Source: CAYVUV01 sp964455095 (lineage in GTDB: Bacteria > Desulfobacterota > Binatia > HRBIN30 > CADEER01). Taken from it: a DNA stretch of 11,834 nucleotides. The notes under the pieces were generated by a model. That model was not told where the DNA came from. It was given only the letters and a program-made list of their open reading frames with translations, and ran no database searches. This document shows positions 1-7,594 of the stretch, piece by piece; the stretch's first letter is position 1; the number at the start of each line of letters is the position of its first letter. Location: positions 1-11,834 of the forward strand of contig CAYVUV010000298.1 of the NCBI GenBank assembly GCA_964455095.1, written 5' to 3'. Position numbers and translations under genes: made by a program.

Positions 1-27
1 AGTGCGGGCGTGAAAAAAGGATGGCGA

Positions 28-53
28 TTAAACAAAAGACGCGGCTATGCCGC
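28..53 (-). terminator. Probable intrinsic terminator of the minus-strand membrane-protein operon
   Basis: Read on the minus strand, a GC-only 5-bp stem with a 3-base loop (GCGGC-ATA-GCCGC, window 41-53) is followed at once by the T-rich run GTCTTTTGTTTAAT. It starts 16 bases past the TGA stop of the upstream membrane protein. The arrangement matches a Rho-independent terminator, although the stem is short and the T tract is interrupted by a G. Confidence 0.45.
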
Positions 54-69
54 CAACGGAGCCGTGTGC

Positions 70-1716
70 TCAGTTGCAACCAGCCTTCCAATGGGTAACC
101 TCTCCCGGAGGGAGAGGAATTGTACCCTGCCGGAAGAACCCAAAAGGCACGCCCAGCGCCAGCCGGTGGAAGGTCCACACATCGCCGAAGCGCCCGCGCG
201 GGATGTCGTCAGCCGCGAGCGCGCGCACCATCCACGGCTGCGCGTGTTCGCGCAGCGGGCGGCATTCCGGGCGCATGCCGAGCACCGCGTCGCCGTCGGT
301 GCCGTCGGTCTCCTCGGCGTTCCACGAGATGCAGGCCAGGCCGAGATAGATCAGCTGCGGGCCGCCGTAGGTGGCGATGCGCGGGTCGTCGGCGAACAGC
401 ACGTGCGAGTGCTCCGGCAGCAGGAAGTCGGGGAAATCCGCGATGACGCGTCCGCCGGCGAAACGATCCCTGGGCAACACGACCAACGTGCCCGGCTCCA
501 TGTGGCGCACCGCCTCCGCGACGAGCCGGTGCTCGACGGCCACCGGGTCAGTCGGCGGCCGCTGCGAGCGCAGCGGCAGCAGCGCAAGGGGTGCCAGGAG
601 GGCGATGCGCACCAGGGCGGCGGCGCGGGTGCCTATCCATGCCGGCCACGGGACCTGCCAGACGCCGGCGACGGCGAAGCTGGTCGCGAGCGGCAGGAGC
701 GCGCCCTGGTAGCGCGCGGCGTCGGAGCTGCAGGCCATGACGGCAAAGAACGGGGCGGCGGCGATGGCGAGCGCCAGCAGTGAACCCACCATGATCGCCA
801 CGCGCTGCCGCGTCAGGCTCGCCAACGCCCAGAGACCGACCAGCGGGACCAGCGCCGGCGAGACCCAGCGCGGGTCGAGGAAGAGATTGCGCGCCTCGAA
901 GCCGCTCTGCGCTGCAGCGAGCAGGCCCGGACCTTCATCGCGGCCGGCGACCATTTCGTAGACGTTGTCAGCCTGGAATAGCCAGGCGGCAGCGACGAAC
1001 AGCAGGGCACCAAAGGCGGCGGCGCTCCACTTGATTTCACCGCGCGCCATCACCAACCAGCCGACGAGCAGGGCCGGCGGCCACGCCAGCATCGCCGTGT
1101 GCGAGACCGCGCCGAGCGCGGCGGCGAGCGCGGCTCCGGCCAGCAGCACGCGGTCGCCGGAACGGCCGCTGGCGATCAACAGACCGAGCGACCACGGCAA
1201 CAGCCAGGCCGGTATCGCCAGCGGTGAACCAGAGATGGCGAGCATTTGCGCCAGCGGCATGAGCGCCAGCGTGCACCCCGCCGCCAGCCCGCCCCACGGC
1301 GAGCCGACGAGGACGATGACCAGGAACGCCGCCGCCCCCGCCGCCGCGGCACTCGCCACGCGACTGATGCGCAGCGGGTTCGCGCTGCCCGTCAGCGCGC
1401 GCTCGACCGCTGCCACCGACCACTGCAGCGCGATCCCGCCCTTGCCGTGCATGAACGGCGCGAGCCCGTGCTGGCGCACGCCGACCGGAATCAGCACCTC
1501 GCGCGCCTCGCGCCAGGCGTGTCCGTTGGCGTGCAACGGCTCGTCCTCGCGCTGCGCGGTGATCACCAGGGCGACGGCGATCGCCAGCGCGACCGCGATG
1601 ACGCCGTGCCGCGCTTCCACACCCACCGCGCGCGCACCGCGCCAACACAAGACCGGGCTGCCGAGGACCAGGAGCGCCCAGGCGATTTGAATCGCCAGCA
1701 CGTCGAGCGCAGACAC
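70..1716 (-). CDS. Multi-pass membrane protein, GT-C glycosyltransferase-like (548 aa)
   Basis: Integral membrane protein of unproven activity. Hydrophobic segments fill roughly residues 5-26, 38-54 and most of 118-385; the last ~150 residues form a soluble, probably extracytoplasmic domain. The first large loop carries an acidic EDE and a HANG motif (residues 57-65), placed where GT-C enzymes (ArnT/PMT type, which use polyprenyl-phosphate sugars) have catalytic acidic residues. The same HANG motif occurs in the upstream 727-aa protein, and the C-terminal domains of the two also look related, so they are probably paralogues. The GTG start overlaps the upstream TAG by one base (TAGTG), suggesting translational coupling. 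The C-terminal residues 534-540 are encoded by a REP-like palindrome, so the natural end may once have been elsewhere. A membrane-embedded scaffold without transferase activity is possible. The gene is real with high confidence; the family is inferred. Confidence 0.8.
   Translation of the reverse strand: MSALDVLAIQIAWALLVLGSPVLCWRGARAVGVEARHGVIAVALAIAVALVITAQREDEPLHANGHAWREAREVLIPVGVRQHGLAPFMHGKGGIALQWSVAAVERALTGSANPLRISRVASAAAAGAAAFLVIVLVGSPWGGLAAGCTLALMPLAQMLAISGSPLAIPAWLLPWSLGLLIASGRSGDRVLLAGAALAAALGAVSHTAMLAWPPALLVGWLVMARGEIKWSAAAFGALLFVAAAWLFQADNVYEMVAGRDEGPGLLAAAQSGFEARNLFLDPRWVSPALVPLVGLWALASLTRQRVAIMVGSLLALAIAAAPFFAVMACSSDAARYQGALLPLATSFAVAGVWQVPWPAWIGTRAAALVRIALLAPLALLPLRSQRPPTDPVAVEHRLVAEAVRHMEPGTLVVLPRDRFAGGRVIADFPDFLLPEHSHVLFADDPRIATYGGPQLIYLGLACISWNAEETDGTDGDAVLGMRPECRPLREHAQPWMVRALAADDIPRGRFGDVWTFHRLALGVPFGFFRQGTIPLPPGEVTHWKAGCN
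92..120. repeat. REP-like palindrome inside the 3' end of the 548-aa gene
   Basis: A perfect 8-bp inverted repeat with a 3-base loop (CCTCTCCC-GGA-GGGAGAGG, 99-117) is preceded by GGGTAA. This resembles the common proteobacterial interspersed repeat of the type TAACCCTCTCCCGGAGGGAGAGGG, slightly decayed. It lies within the coding region, where it encodes residues 534-540 of the minus-strand membrane protein. Only one copy is in the window, so the repeat status rests on resemblance to a known class. Confidence 0.55.
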
Positions 1717-3899
1717 TAGGGCGGATCCAGTTCCACCCCGTCGATGCGCTGCACCCGGGCGAGCAATGTTTCAACCGGATCGCGATCGTACGGAAAGCCG
1801 ATGTGACTCCGCAGGGCCGGAAACGACGCGTGGGCGACGGGAGTGAATGTCAGGCGTTGCTCGAGCTCGTCGCAAACCGGTCCGCCGTCGGCGCCCGAGC
1901 AGAGGGAGGTGCGTACGTAGTAGAGACACGGCGTCGGAGACAAGCCCGCTTCGATCGTGTGCGGCTGGCGCAGATCCAGTGCCACCGCTGGTCTCGACCC
2001 CGGGCCGATGTACGTCGGAATGACGAGGGCGCGCTTGCCCGCCGAGACGACGTGGATGATGCGACAATCGGTCGGCAGCTGCGCGATCTGTTGGCGCAGC
2101 CAGCGGTACTCGAGCTGGTCGGTCGTGCGCGAAGTGACGACGGGCAGGCCGGAGCGGAGCCATGTCGCGATGACGAGCAGCGCCAGGATCGCAGCAAACC
2201 AGCGCCGCCGCAGCAGTGACGCGGGCAGCACTCCAATCAGGGCGACGACGGGCAGCGTCAGGTAGAGGCGATCGTACGACTGCTGCCAGATCCAGCTCTG
2301 CCAGTACGTATGCCGACTGATGAGCAGGCCGGCGACGGAGAGGGCGGCGGCGACCGCCAGCCAGGGTCGCGGTGCGAGCAACGCATACGCGACCGCGCCA
2401 GCCGCGACCCACACGAGTGGCCAGCGCGAGAGCGACAGGTGTGGCTGCATCAGCGTGCCGGCGCGCACTCGCCCATAGACGTCGAGCAGGCCGCTGCCGT
2501 TGAACGCGACCAGAATCCCGACGATGAGCGCGGTGCTGGCGAGGAAGACGAGCATCCGCCGAGACAGATTGCTGGCGTTGCCGGCGAGGACCACCGCCGG
2601 CAGCAGCGCGATCACACCCCACGCTACCGGATGGATGCGCGAGACTTGGACCAACAGCAAGCCGGCCGCCGCGATGGCCGCCGCCGCACGCCATTGATCG
2701 CCGATTGCCATGGCGCGCGCGGCGATGAGCAGTACGGCGGCGGCGCCGGTGCAGAGCAGCATGATGATGGGGAAATAGGACTCGGTCGCCGCCATGTGCA
2801 CCGAGACGGGATCGATCGCCAGGAGGAGGGCGGCGGTCAACGCGGTCGGGCGCGCGATGCCCGCCAATCGACCGAGCGCGAACGCCACGACCGGCACGGC
2901 TGCCGACACGGCGGCGTTGGCCGCGAAGAGCGCCCAATCCGGGCTCGATGGCCACAGCGCGGTTATCCAACCGAAGATCTCCGCGAACCCGGGGCCGTAC
3001 GTGGCAATGGCCGCCGGGTCGCGCGCGGCGCCGATGACCCAGAGCGCACCCAGACCGTTGGCGTGCATCGGCCCCCACACTCCCAGCGCCAGGCGCAGTC
3101 CCAGGGCGATCGCAAAGACCACCAAGGCGGACAGCTGATCCGCGCGCGCAACGGCCGCAAGCCGGCGCGACGCCAGGTAGAGCAGCGCCACCGTCGCGGG
3201 CACCGTCCAGACCGCGCCAATGTCGTACGACACGAGCGGGATGCCGACGAGGCTGGCGATGAGATCGATGGCGGCGAGCGCGAAGCCGGCGTGCGCCAGG
3301 TGCGGGGAACCGATCAGCGCGAGCACTGCGAGCAGGGCGAGGCTGGCGCCCAGCAGCAGGCCGCGGCCGCCGCGCAACATCTCGAGCCACCACGGCAAGA
3401 CGCTGGGGTCGAAGGCGGGTCCGAGCGCAATCGCGTCCGGCGCCGGCAGTCCGCGATCGCGCGACCGGATGGCTTCGGCGAGTGCCTCGGTGACGAGCTC
3501 GCGCTGTGGAGCGGGCGAACGTGGGGTTTCGTACCCGATGCCGAAACTCTGCGATTCGCGGATGCCTGGCCACAGCCCGCGCCGCACGACATGGACCTCG
3601 ACGCCGACCTCTTCATCTGCCAGACGGCGCAGCTCGATGACGATGTCGTTGCCCGCCCCGCGGCGGATGGTGTCGATGCGGAAGCCCTCCGGGAGCGCGT
3701 CGCCATGGCTGTAGGGTGCGAGCAGGCTTTCCCACGACACGTCGCTGGCGGTCGGCTCGGACGCGGCGAGGGCGGCCATCCCGATCAGCAGGGCCGCTGC
3801 GCTCGCGGCGCAGCGCCGGCGGTGGGAGGCGAAGATCAACTGCAGCATAGGCGCCGCAGACCGGCTACCCAAGACTGGGTACTTCGTCAACCGCGCCAC
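1716..3899 (-). CDS. Membrane protein: N-terminal extracytoplasmic domain plus GT-C-like core (727 aa)
   Basis: First gene of the minus-strand pair. Residues ~28-48 form a signal peptide or signal anchor (HRRR, then an alanine/leucine-rich core). Residues ~50-160 form an extracytoplasmic domain containing DIVIELRRL (85-93) and FGIGYE (119-124), which resembles the small protein encoded across the divergent region. From ~178 to ~585 it is multi-pass, with a GPMHANGLGAL loop (276-286) like the HANG loop of the downstream gene. A hydrophilic C-terminal domain with several cysteines follows. Role inferred: sugar or lipid-linked substrate handling at the membrane. The GTG at 3899 has a good Shine-Dalgarno AGGGG (window 3909-3913) nine bases upstream. 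An ATG at 3848 (710 aa) gives a more typical signal peptide but no ribosome site. The gene is certain; the start and function are not. Confidence 0.8.
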   Translation of the reverse strand: MARLTKYPVLGSRSAAPMLQLIFASHRRRCAASAAALLIGMAALAASEPTASDVSWESLLAPYSHGDALPEGFRIDTIRRGAGNDIVIELRRLADEEVGVEVHVVRRGLWPGIRESQSFGIGYETPRSPAPQRELVTEALAEAIRSRDRGLPAPDAIALGPAFDPSVLPWWLEMLRGGRGLLLGASLALLAVLALIGSPHLAHAGFALAAIDLIASLVGIPLVSYDIGAVWTVPATVALLYLASRRLAAVARADQLSALVVFAIALGLRLALGVWGPMHANGLGALWVIGAARDPAAIATYGPGFAEIFGWITALWPSSPDWALFAANAAVSAAVPVVAFALGRLAGIARPTALTAALLLAIDPVSVHMAATESYFPIIMLLCTGAAAVLLIAARAMAIGDQWRAAAAIAAAGLLLVQVSRIHPVAWGVIALLPAVVLAGNASNLSRRMLVFLASTALIVGILVAFNGSGLLDVYGRVRAGTLMQPHLSLSRWPLVWVAAGAVAYALLAPRPWLAVAAALSVAGLLISRHTYWQSWIWQQSYDRLYLTLPVVALIGVLPASLLRRRWFAAILALLVIATWLRSGLPVVTSRTTDQLEYRWLRQQIAQLPTDCRIIHVVSAGKRALVIPTYIGPGSRPAVALDLRQPHTIEAGLSPTPCLYYVRTSLCSGADGGPVCDELEQRLTFTPVAHASFPALRSHIGFPYDRDPVETLLARVQRIDGVELDPP
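3866..3881. promoter_or_regulatory. Short inverted repeat near the divergent start region
   Basis: A perfect 6-bp inverted repeat, TACCCA-agac-TGGGTA. If the 727-aa protein starts at the GTG at 3899 this lies inside the coding region. If it starts at the ATG at 3848, the repeat sits 17 bases upstream of the start, in a 96-base divergent intergenic region, where it could be an operator or a 5' hairpin. The function is a guess; only the symmetry is observed. Confidence 0.25.
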
Positions 3900-3944
3900 G
3901 CGCGTTGACCCCTGGCGGCCTGGCAGCTAGTTGTCGAACCAACG
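3900..3944. promoter_or_regulatory. Divergent promoter region
   Basis: The only divergent junction in the window, so promoters for both directions should lie here or overlap the start of the 727-aa gene. A TTGACC box (3905-3910) followed 17 bases later by TAGTTG (3928-3933) is a weak sigma-70-like match for the plus strand. Read on the minus strand, AGGGG (3909-3913) is the ribosome site for the GTG at 3899. No convincing operator is seen in the 45 bases themselves. Confidence 0.35.
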
Positions 3945-4538
3945 ATGAGTATCCCGCGCGGCGTCGAACGATCCTGGGTGAGGGCGGTGGTCTGGCAGGC
4001 AGCCGTGCTGCTGCTGCTTTTGAATCCGGGCGCGGTTTGTGTAGCGGTCGGGCAATCGGCGCCAGGTGATGCCGCTCCGGCGGCGACCGAGCCGCCCCGC
4101 CGCGAAGAGAGCGGCGACGGACCGGCTATTCTCGCCGGACAGGAAGCGGTGCTCGGGCCGATGGTCGGCATGAGCGAGACGCTGCCGGGACAGTGTCGGA
4201 TGGCTGGCGCCAACATCGATCGCAACATCATCACCGTGACGTACAACTGTTCCGGGGGCGACGTCGTCGTCACGCTGCGCCATATCAGCACGGCGCCGAG
4301 CGGGGCCACGAAGACCGAGCACTTTGGCATCGCCGTCGAGAGCGGGGCGCCGCCGGAGGGATTCGTCGACGCGCTGGTCAAGCTCGTCCGCGCCCACGAG
4401 GCGAAGGTTCAATGGATGTGGCCCACGGGGGCCGCAGGACGCCCCCGGCGTTTCCCGTCACTGAGCCTCATCGTCGCCGGTGTCGCTCTGGTCGGCGTGG
4501 CGGTCGGGGTGCTCGCGCGGCGGCGCCGGACCCGGTGA
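3945..4538 (+). CDS. Small envelope protein with signal peptide, unknown domain and C-terminal anchor (197 aa)
   Basis: Not recognised as a named family. Residues ~11-37 form a signal peptide (R10, R14, then a VLLLLL core, then a possible cleavage near VAVGQSA). A proline/alanine-rich linker runs to ~65. The domain at ~75-158 contains two cysteines (C84, C102, a possible disulfide), DVVVTLRHI (106-114) and FGIAVE (127-132). A single membrane helix (~173-191) ends in ARRRRTR, giving an outside-facing domain anchored at its C-terminus. The domain resembles residues ~69-145 of the divergently encoded 727-aa membrane protein, in both cases directly before a membrane segment, so a shared ligand or mutual interaction is plausible. 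It opens the plus-strand gene series, and the next start lies 21 bases downstream. No clear Shine-Dalgarno precedes the ATG. Confidence 0.72.
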   Translation: MSIPRGVERSWVRAVVWQAAVLLLLLNPGAVCVAVGQSAPGDAAPAATEPPRREESGDGPAILAGQEAVLGPMVGMSETLPGQCRMAGANIDRNIITVTYNCSGGDVVVTLRHISTAPSGATKTEHFGIAVESGAPPEGFVDALVKLVRAHEAKVQWMWPTGAAGRPRRFPSLSLIVAGVALVGVAVGVLARRRRTR

Positions 4539-4559
4539 ATCGCTGACCTGGCCTGCAGT

Positions 4560-6272
4560 GTGAGACCGCGCTCCGACACGCTTCTGGTCTGGACCGGCGC
4601 TCCCTGCAGTTACGGTTGCAGCACCTGTCCGATCGATCAGGGCGCGGCGCTGGCTGGCGTCGATGCCGGCGCCCTGCAACAAGGCCTGGCCGGCGTGCCG
4701 ATGCGCGAGGGGCGCCTGGTGCTGTTGGTCGGCGGCGAGCCCTTTCTGCGGCCGGATTTTCTTCGCCTCGTCGCGGCGATCCGCGCCGCCGGATGTGTGC
4801 CCGGGCTCGTCACCACCGGCCGCCCCCTGGTCTATCCGCCGGTGCGCGAAAAACTGCGCCGCGCCGGTTTGGCGTACGTGCGGGTGCAGTTCTTCGGTCA
4901 CGGCGAGGCGCACGATCGCGCCGTGTCGTTGCCGGGCGCGTTCGATCAAGCCCTGGCCGGGCTGCGGGCATGGGCTGGCGAAGCCGGCGACGCGTGCGAT
5001 GTCGACGCGGCGCTGACCATCCGCCGCCGGCCGCTGGAGACGGTGGTGTCCGAGATCGAGGACCTGGCGGGCGCGATATCCTCGACCGCCGTGCAGATCG
5101 TGCTCGCCGTCGAAGCGGCCGCGCAGGGCACGGAGGATCTGCGCCGGGCCATCGCCGCGCTGGCGCGATGGAACGACGATCCGCGGCGGCCGTTGCTGGC
5201 CTGGGAGGGTCTGGCGGAATCCGCCTCGCTGGCCTCGTGTCTGACCATTCCGCCGCTGCAGCCGGCGTTCGTCGCCACCACCCCGCGCGCCTGCTGTCTC
5301 GGCAGCATCGATGAGATGGCCAACGCGGCCGCGATGAACGAGCTGGAGACGCAGTCCAACTCGTTTAACTTCGTGCGCACCGCAACGACCGTGCCCTGCA
5401 CGGCTACGGCGGAGGCGTGCACGGCGTACCTCGCCGGGCGCGCAGCCGATGCGGGCCGACAGCTGTGGTTCGTCGAGGGCGACGAGCTGGTCCTGTACGA
5501 CACCGACACGGCCGACTTCGCGCCGGGCGCGATCGCACGGATCAAAGATGCGCTGAGCCATCTCTTTCTCGACCGATCGCCGGCGGGCGTCCTAGACGAT
5601 TTCACCGAGGGCATGCGGCGCGTGCTGCCCGATCCGATCTGCGCTTCCTGTCCGCACCGCGCCCGCTGCGCGCACCGGTTCCGGGTCGTCGAAGGACCGC
5701 CGTTTGCGCGCGAGGAGGCGTGGATCACCGCCCACCACGCCCGCCTGCGCGGGCGCGTGCTCGACGTCGGCTGCGGCGAGCAGTTCTACCGCGATCAGCT
5801 GGCGCCGCTCGTCCGCTCGGGTGCCGTGCGCTACACCGGCCTCGACCCCGACGAGCCGAGTCTGGCCCGCTTGCGCGCCGCCCTCCCCGAAGGGCGCCTC
5901 TTCGTCGGCGACGTCGAGAGCTTCTCGGGCGAGCCGGCGAGCTACGACCACATCCTCTGCCTGCGTTCGCTGAACCATGTCGTCGACGTCGACGAAGCGC
6001 TGGCGCGCATGGCCGCGCTGCTCAAACCGGGCGGCCAGCTGCTGATCGTGGAGACCACGCCCTTCGCCATGCTGCGGCAGGCGCAGCAGGTTGCGGCGGC
6101 CGACCAGGCGCCGCGCGCCGGGCATCAGCATTTTCGCAACGTCACCAGTGAGGACGTGCTGCCCTTCGCCCGCCGCCGCGGCCTGCGTGTGCTCGAGCAC
6201 CACCCGATCGGACTGGATGCGACCAACGAATGGATACTCCTCCTCGCCCGCCCCGGCTCGGGTGAATCGTGA
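4560..6272 (+). CDS. Radical SAM enzyme fused to a class I SAM methyltransferase (570 aa)
   Basis: Two-domain cytoplasmic enzyme. The N-terminal half is radical SAM: the [4Fe-4S] cysteines form CX3CX2C (C16, C20, C23), and the SAM-binding GGEP motif is at 58-61. A central region holds further cysteines and ends in CX2CX5C (C361, C364, C370), which resembles an auxiliary Fe-S cluster of SPASM/twitch type. From ~390 there is a Rossmann methyltransferase with motif I LDVGCG (401-406), followed by YTGLDPDE and a LKPGGQLLIVE strand. Such a fusion suggests that radical modification and methylation act on one substrate in succession, or that the C-terminal half is a family-specific SAM-binding partner. 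The GTG start is fixed by the upstream gene's stop 21 bases earlier and by the position of C16; there is no clear ribosome site. Substrate unknown. Domain calls are firm; the reaction is not. Confidence 0.9.
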   Translation: MRPRSDTLLVWTGAPCSYGCSTCPIDQGAALAGVDAGALQQGLAGVPMREGRLVLLVGGEPFLRPDFLRLVAAIRAAGCVPGLVTTGRPLVYPPVREKLRRAGLAYVRVQFFGHGEAHDRAVSLPGAFDQALAGLRAWAGEAGDACDVDAALTIRRRPLETVVSEIEDLAGAISSTAVQIVLAVEAAAQGTEDLRRAIAALARWNDDPRRPLLAWEGLAESASLASCLTIPPLQPAFVATTPRACCLGSIDEMANAAAMNELETQSNSFNFVRTATTVPCTATAEACTAYLAGRAADAGRQLWFVEGDELVLYDTDTADFAPGAIARIKDALSHLFLDRSPAGVLDDFTEGMRRVLPDPICASCPHRARCAHRFRVVEGPPFAREEAWITAHHARLRGRVLDVGCGEQFYRDQLAPLVRSGAVRYTGLDPDEPSLARLRAALPEGRLFVGDVESFSGEPASYDHILCLRSLNHVVDVDEALARMAALLKPGGQLLIVETTPFAMLRQAQQVAAADQAPRAGHQHFRNVTSEDVLPFARRRGLRVLEHHPIGLDATNEWILLLARPGSGES

Positions 6273-6325
6273 AGCTTGCTCGCCAGCGCCGGGCGGTCTA
6301 GCCTCCGCCCCACCGCTTGAGAACG

Positions 6326-7474
6326 ATGGAACGCACAGCCGTCAAACGCGACCTCGACCGCGTCGCGGGCGAGTTGCTCGCCCCGTTTCTCGACGGTTCG
6401 TTCACGGCGCCGGGCTGGAAGTTGATCAGTTGGGACGTGGAGCAGGCGCTCTGTCTCACCTTCCAGCGCGACGATGTCTGTCTCCTGATCGAGCTCGAGC
6501 AACGCAACGACCGTCTCGACTGCTATACGCGCACGGCGCGCTTCAACGTCTGCGTCGGGCGCCAGTTCGAGGACGCCGACCTGAACGACGCCGACCGGCG
6601 CCTGGTCGACGCGGTGATGCACGTCGTGCGCCAGCGCGAGAAGGCGCTGCCTGTTTCCGAGCGCCCGGCCGCCGACCGCAAAACCGTGGTGCGCGAGATC
6701 CTGGTCGACCGCGTACTCATCCCCGAGGGGAAGGACCACTACTACATCAACCCGTACGTCGGCTGCATGATCGCCTGCCCCTTCTGTTACGTCATCGATC
6801 GGGCCGACTTCTCGCGCAACCTGGAAGGTTTGCCGCGCTTGCCGTGGGGGCACTACCTCGACGTCAAGATCAACGCCGCCGAGGTGCTGCGGCGCGAGGT
6901 GCAGTCGGTGAAGCGCGGGATCGTGCGCATGAGCCCCATCCTCACCGATCCCTACCAGTCGGCCGAGCGCAACTACCGCATCACCCGGCAATGCCTGGAG
7001 GTGCTGGTCGAAACCGAGATCGCACCGGTGGTGCTGACGCGCGCGCCGCGCATCCTCGACGACCTCGAGCTGTTGAAACGTTTTCGCCGCGCCCTGGTCG
7101 GCTTCAGCATTCCGACCGACGACGACGCCTACCGACGCATCTTCGAGCCCAACGCCGACCCGATCGAAGAACGCTTCGCGGCCTTGCGCGCCCTGCACGC
7201 CGCCGGCGTGCGCACCTTCGCCGTCATCCAGCCCGTGCTGCCGATGGACCCCGACCGGCTGGTCGAGAACGTCGCGCCGTTTGTGCGCGCCGTCCGCCTC
7301 GACCGGCTGTATGTCGGCGAGCGCATCCAGCACGTCTACGACGAACACGGTCTCGCCGAATTCTGCACGCAGGAGTATGCGGAACGGACGATCGCTCGGC
7401 TCGCCAGCGCCTTCCGCGCGCGCGGCGTTGCCGTGGAATCGCTGGACAATTTCGAACCGCTGCTCGGTGCCTAG
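6326..7474 (+). CDS. COG1533/SplB-like radical SAM protein with an N-terminal extra domain (382 aa)
   Basis: Radical SAM enzyme with CX3CX2C in GCMIACPFCY (C147, C151, C154). Further on, LTDPYQSAE and ITRQCLEVL match the signature of the COG1533 family that also contains spore photoproduct lyase. In the SplB region where the catalytic cysteine sits, this protein has TDPY instead, so photoproduct repair is unlikely. Residues 1-~110 form a separate alpha/beta-looking domain, not part of the radical SAM barrel, that I do not recognise; it may recognise the substrate. The ATG at 6326 has a weak GAG upstream (6319-6321 region); a TTG at 6317 would add three residues. It lies 53 bases after the radical SAM/methyltransferase gene on the same strand, so it is probably co-transcribed. 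Substrate unknown. Confidence 0.88.
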   Translation: MERTAVKRDLDRVAGELLAPFLDGSFTAPGWKLISWDVEQALCLTFQRDDVCLLIELEQRNDRLDCYTRTARFNVCVGRQFEDADLNDADRRLVDAVMHVVRQREKALPVSERPAADRKTVVREILVDRVLIPEGKDHYYINPYVGCMIACPFCYVIDRADFSRNLEGLPRLPWGHYLDVKINAAEVLRREVQSVKRGIVRMSPILTDPYQSAERNYRITRQCLEVLVETEIAPVVLTRAPRILDDLELLKRFRRALVGFSIPTDDDAYRRIFEPNADPIEERFAALRALHAAGVRTFAVIQPVLPMDPDRLVENVAPFVRAVRLDRLYVGERIQHVYDEHGLAEFCTQEYAERTIARLASAFRARGVAVESLDNFEPLLGA

Positions 7475-7511
7475 CGGCACCGGGGCGCCCCGATTGTCGC
7501 CATCCTCGCGC

Positions 7512-7556
7512 TAGGGGTGAGTAGGTCACTCGGGGTTTTCCCTATATCGTTTTTTT
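7512..7556 (+). terminator. Weak candidate terminator between radical SAM genes
   Basis: A two-part stem can form from TAGGG and GTGA (7512-7520) with TCAC (7526-7529) and CCCTA (7540-7544), with a large 3' bulge. TATCG and a run of seven T (7550-7556) follow. This 120-base gap (7475-7594) is the longest between the first three radical SAM genes and holds the most AT-rich patch nearby. TATATC (7543-7548) could instead be a -10 element, but no good -35 box is seen. Either reading would separate the 511-aa gene from the genes before it. Confidence 0.22.
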
Positions 7557-7594
7557 CTTGATGGGGAGAATCCTGCCGTGCTAGCGGTTTCCTC

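Noticed and set aside
1771..3573. Minus-strand 600-codon frame overlapping the 727-aa gene in another frame
   Set aside because: Arg/Ala/Gly/Pro-rich shadow frame without motifs. The overlapping frame has a signal peptide and regular hydrophobic segments.
2310..3908. Plus-strand open frame of 532 codons opposite the 727-aa membrane protein
   Set aside because: Its composition is dominated by Arg, Gly, Asp and Gln with no hydrophobic core or domain pattern. The minus strand encodes coherent membrane helices.
6326..7474. Spore photoproduct lyase (SplB) assignment
   Set aside because: The protein shares the COG1533 pattern but has TDPY where SplB has its catalytic-cysteine region, and it carries an unrelated N-terminal domain.
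6091..7524. Plus-strand 477-codon frame overlapping the COG1533 gene
   Set aside because: Arg/Pro-rich out-of-frame shadow; the CX3CX2C and TDPYQ motifs lie in the other frame.
7475..7594. Hidden RiPP precursor peptide beside the radical SAM genes
   Set aside because: The only ATG in the gap (7561) opens a 7-codon frame. No leader/core-like peptide was found here or in the other gaps, so a peptide substrate is not supported.
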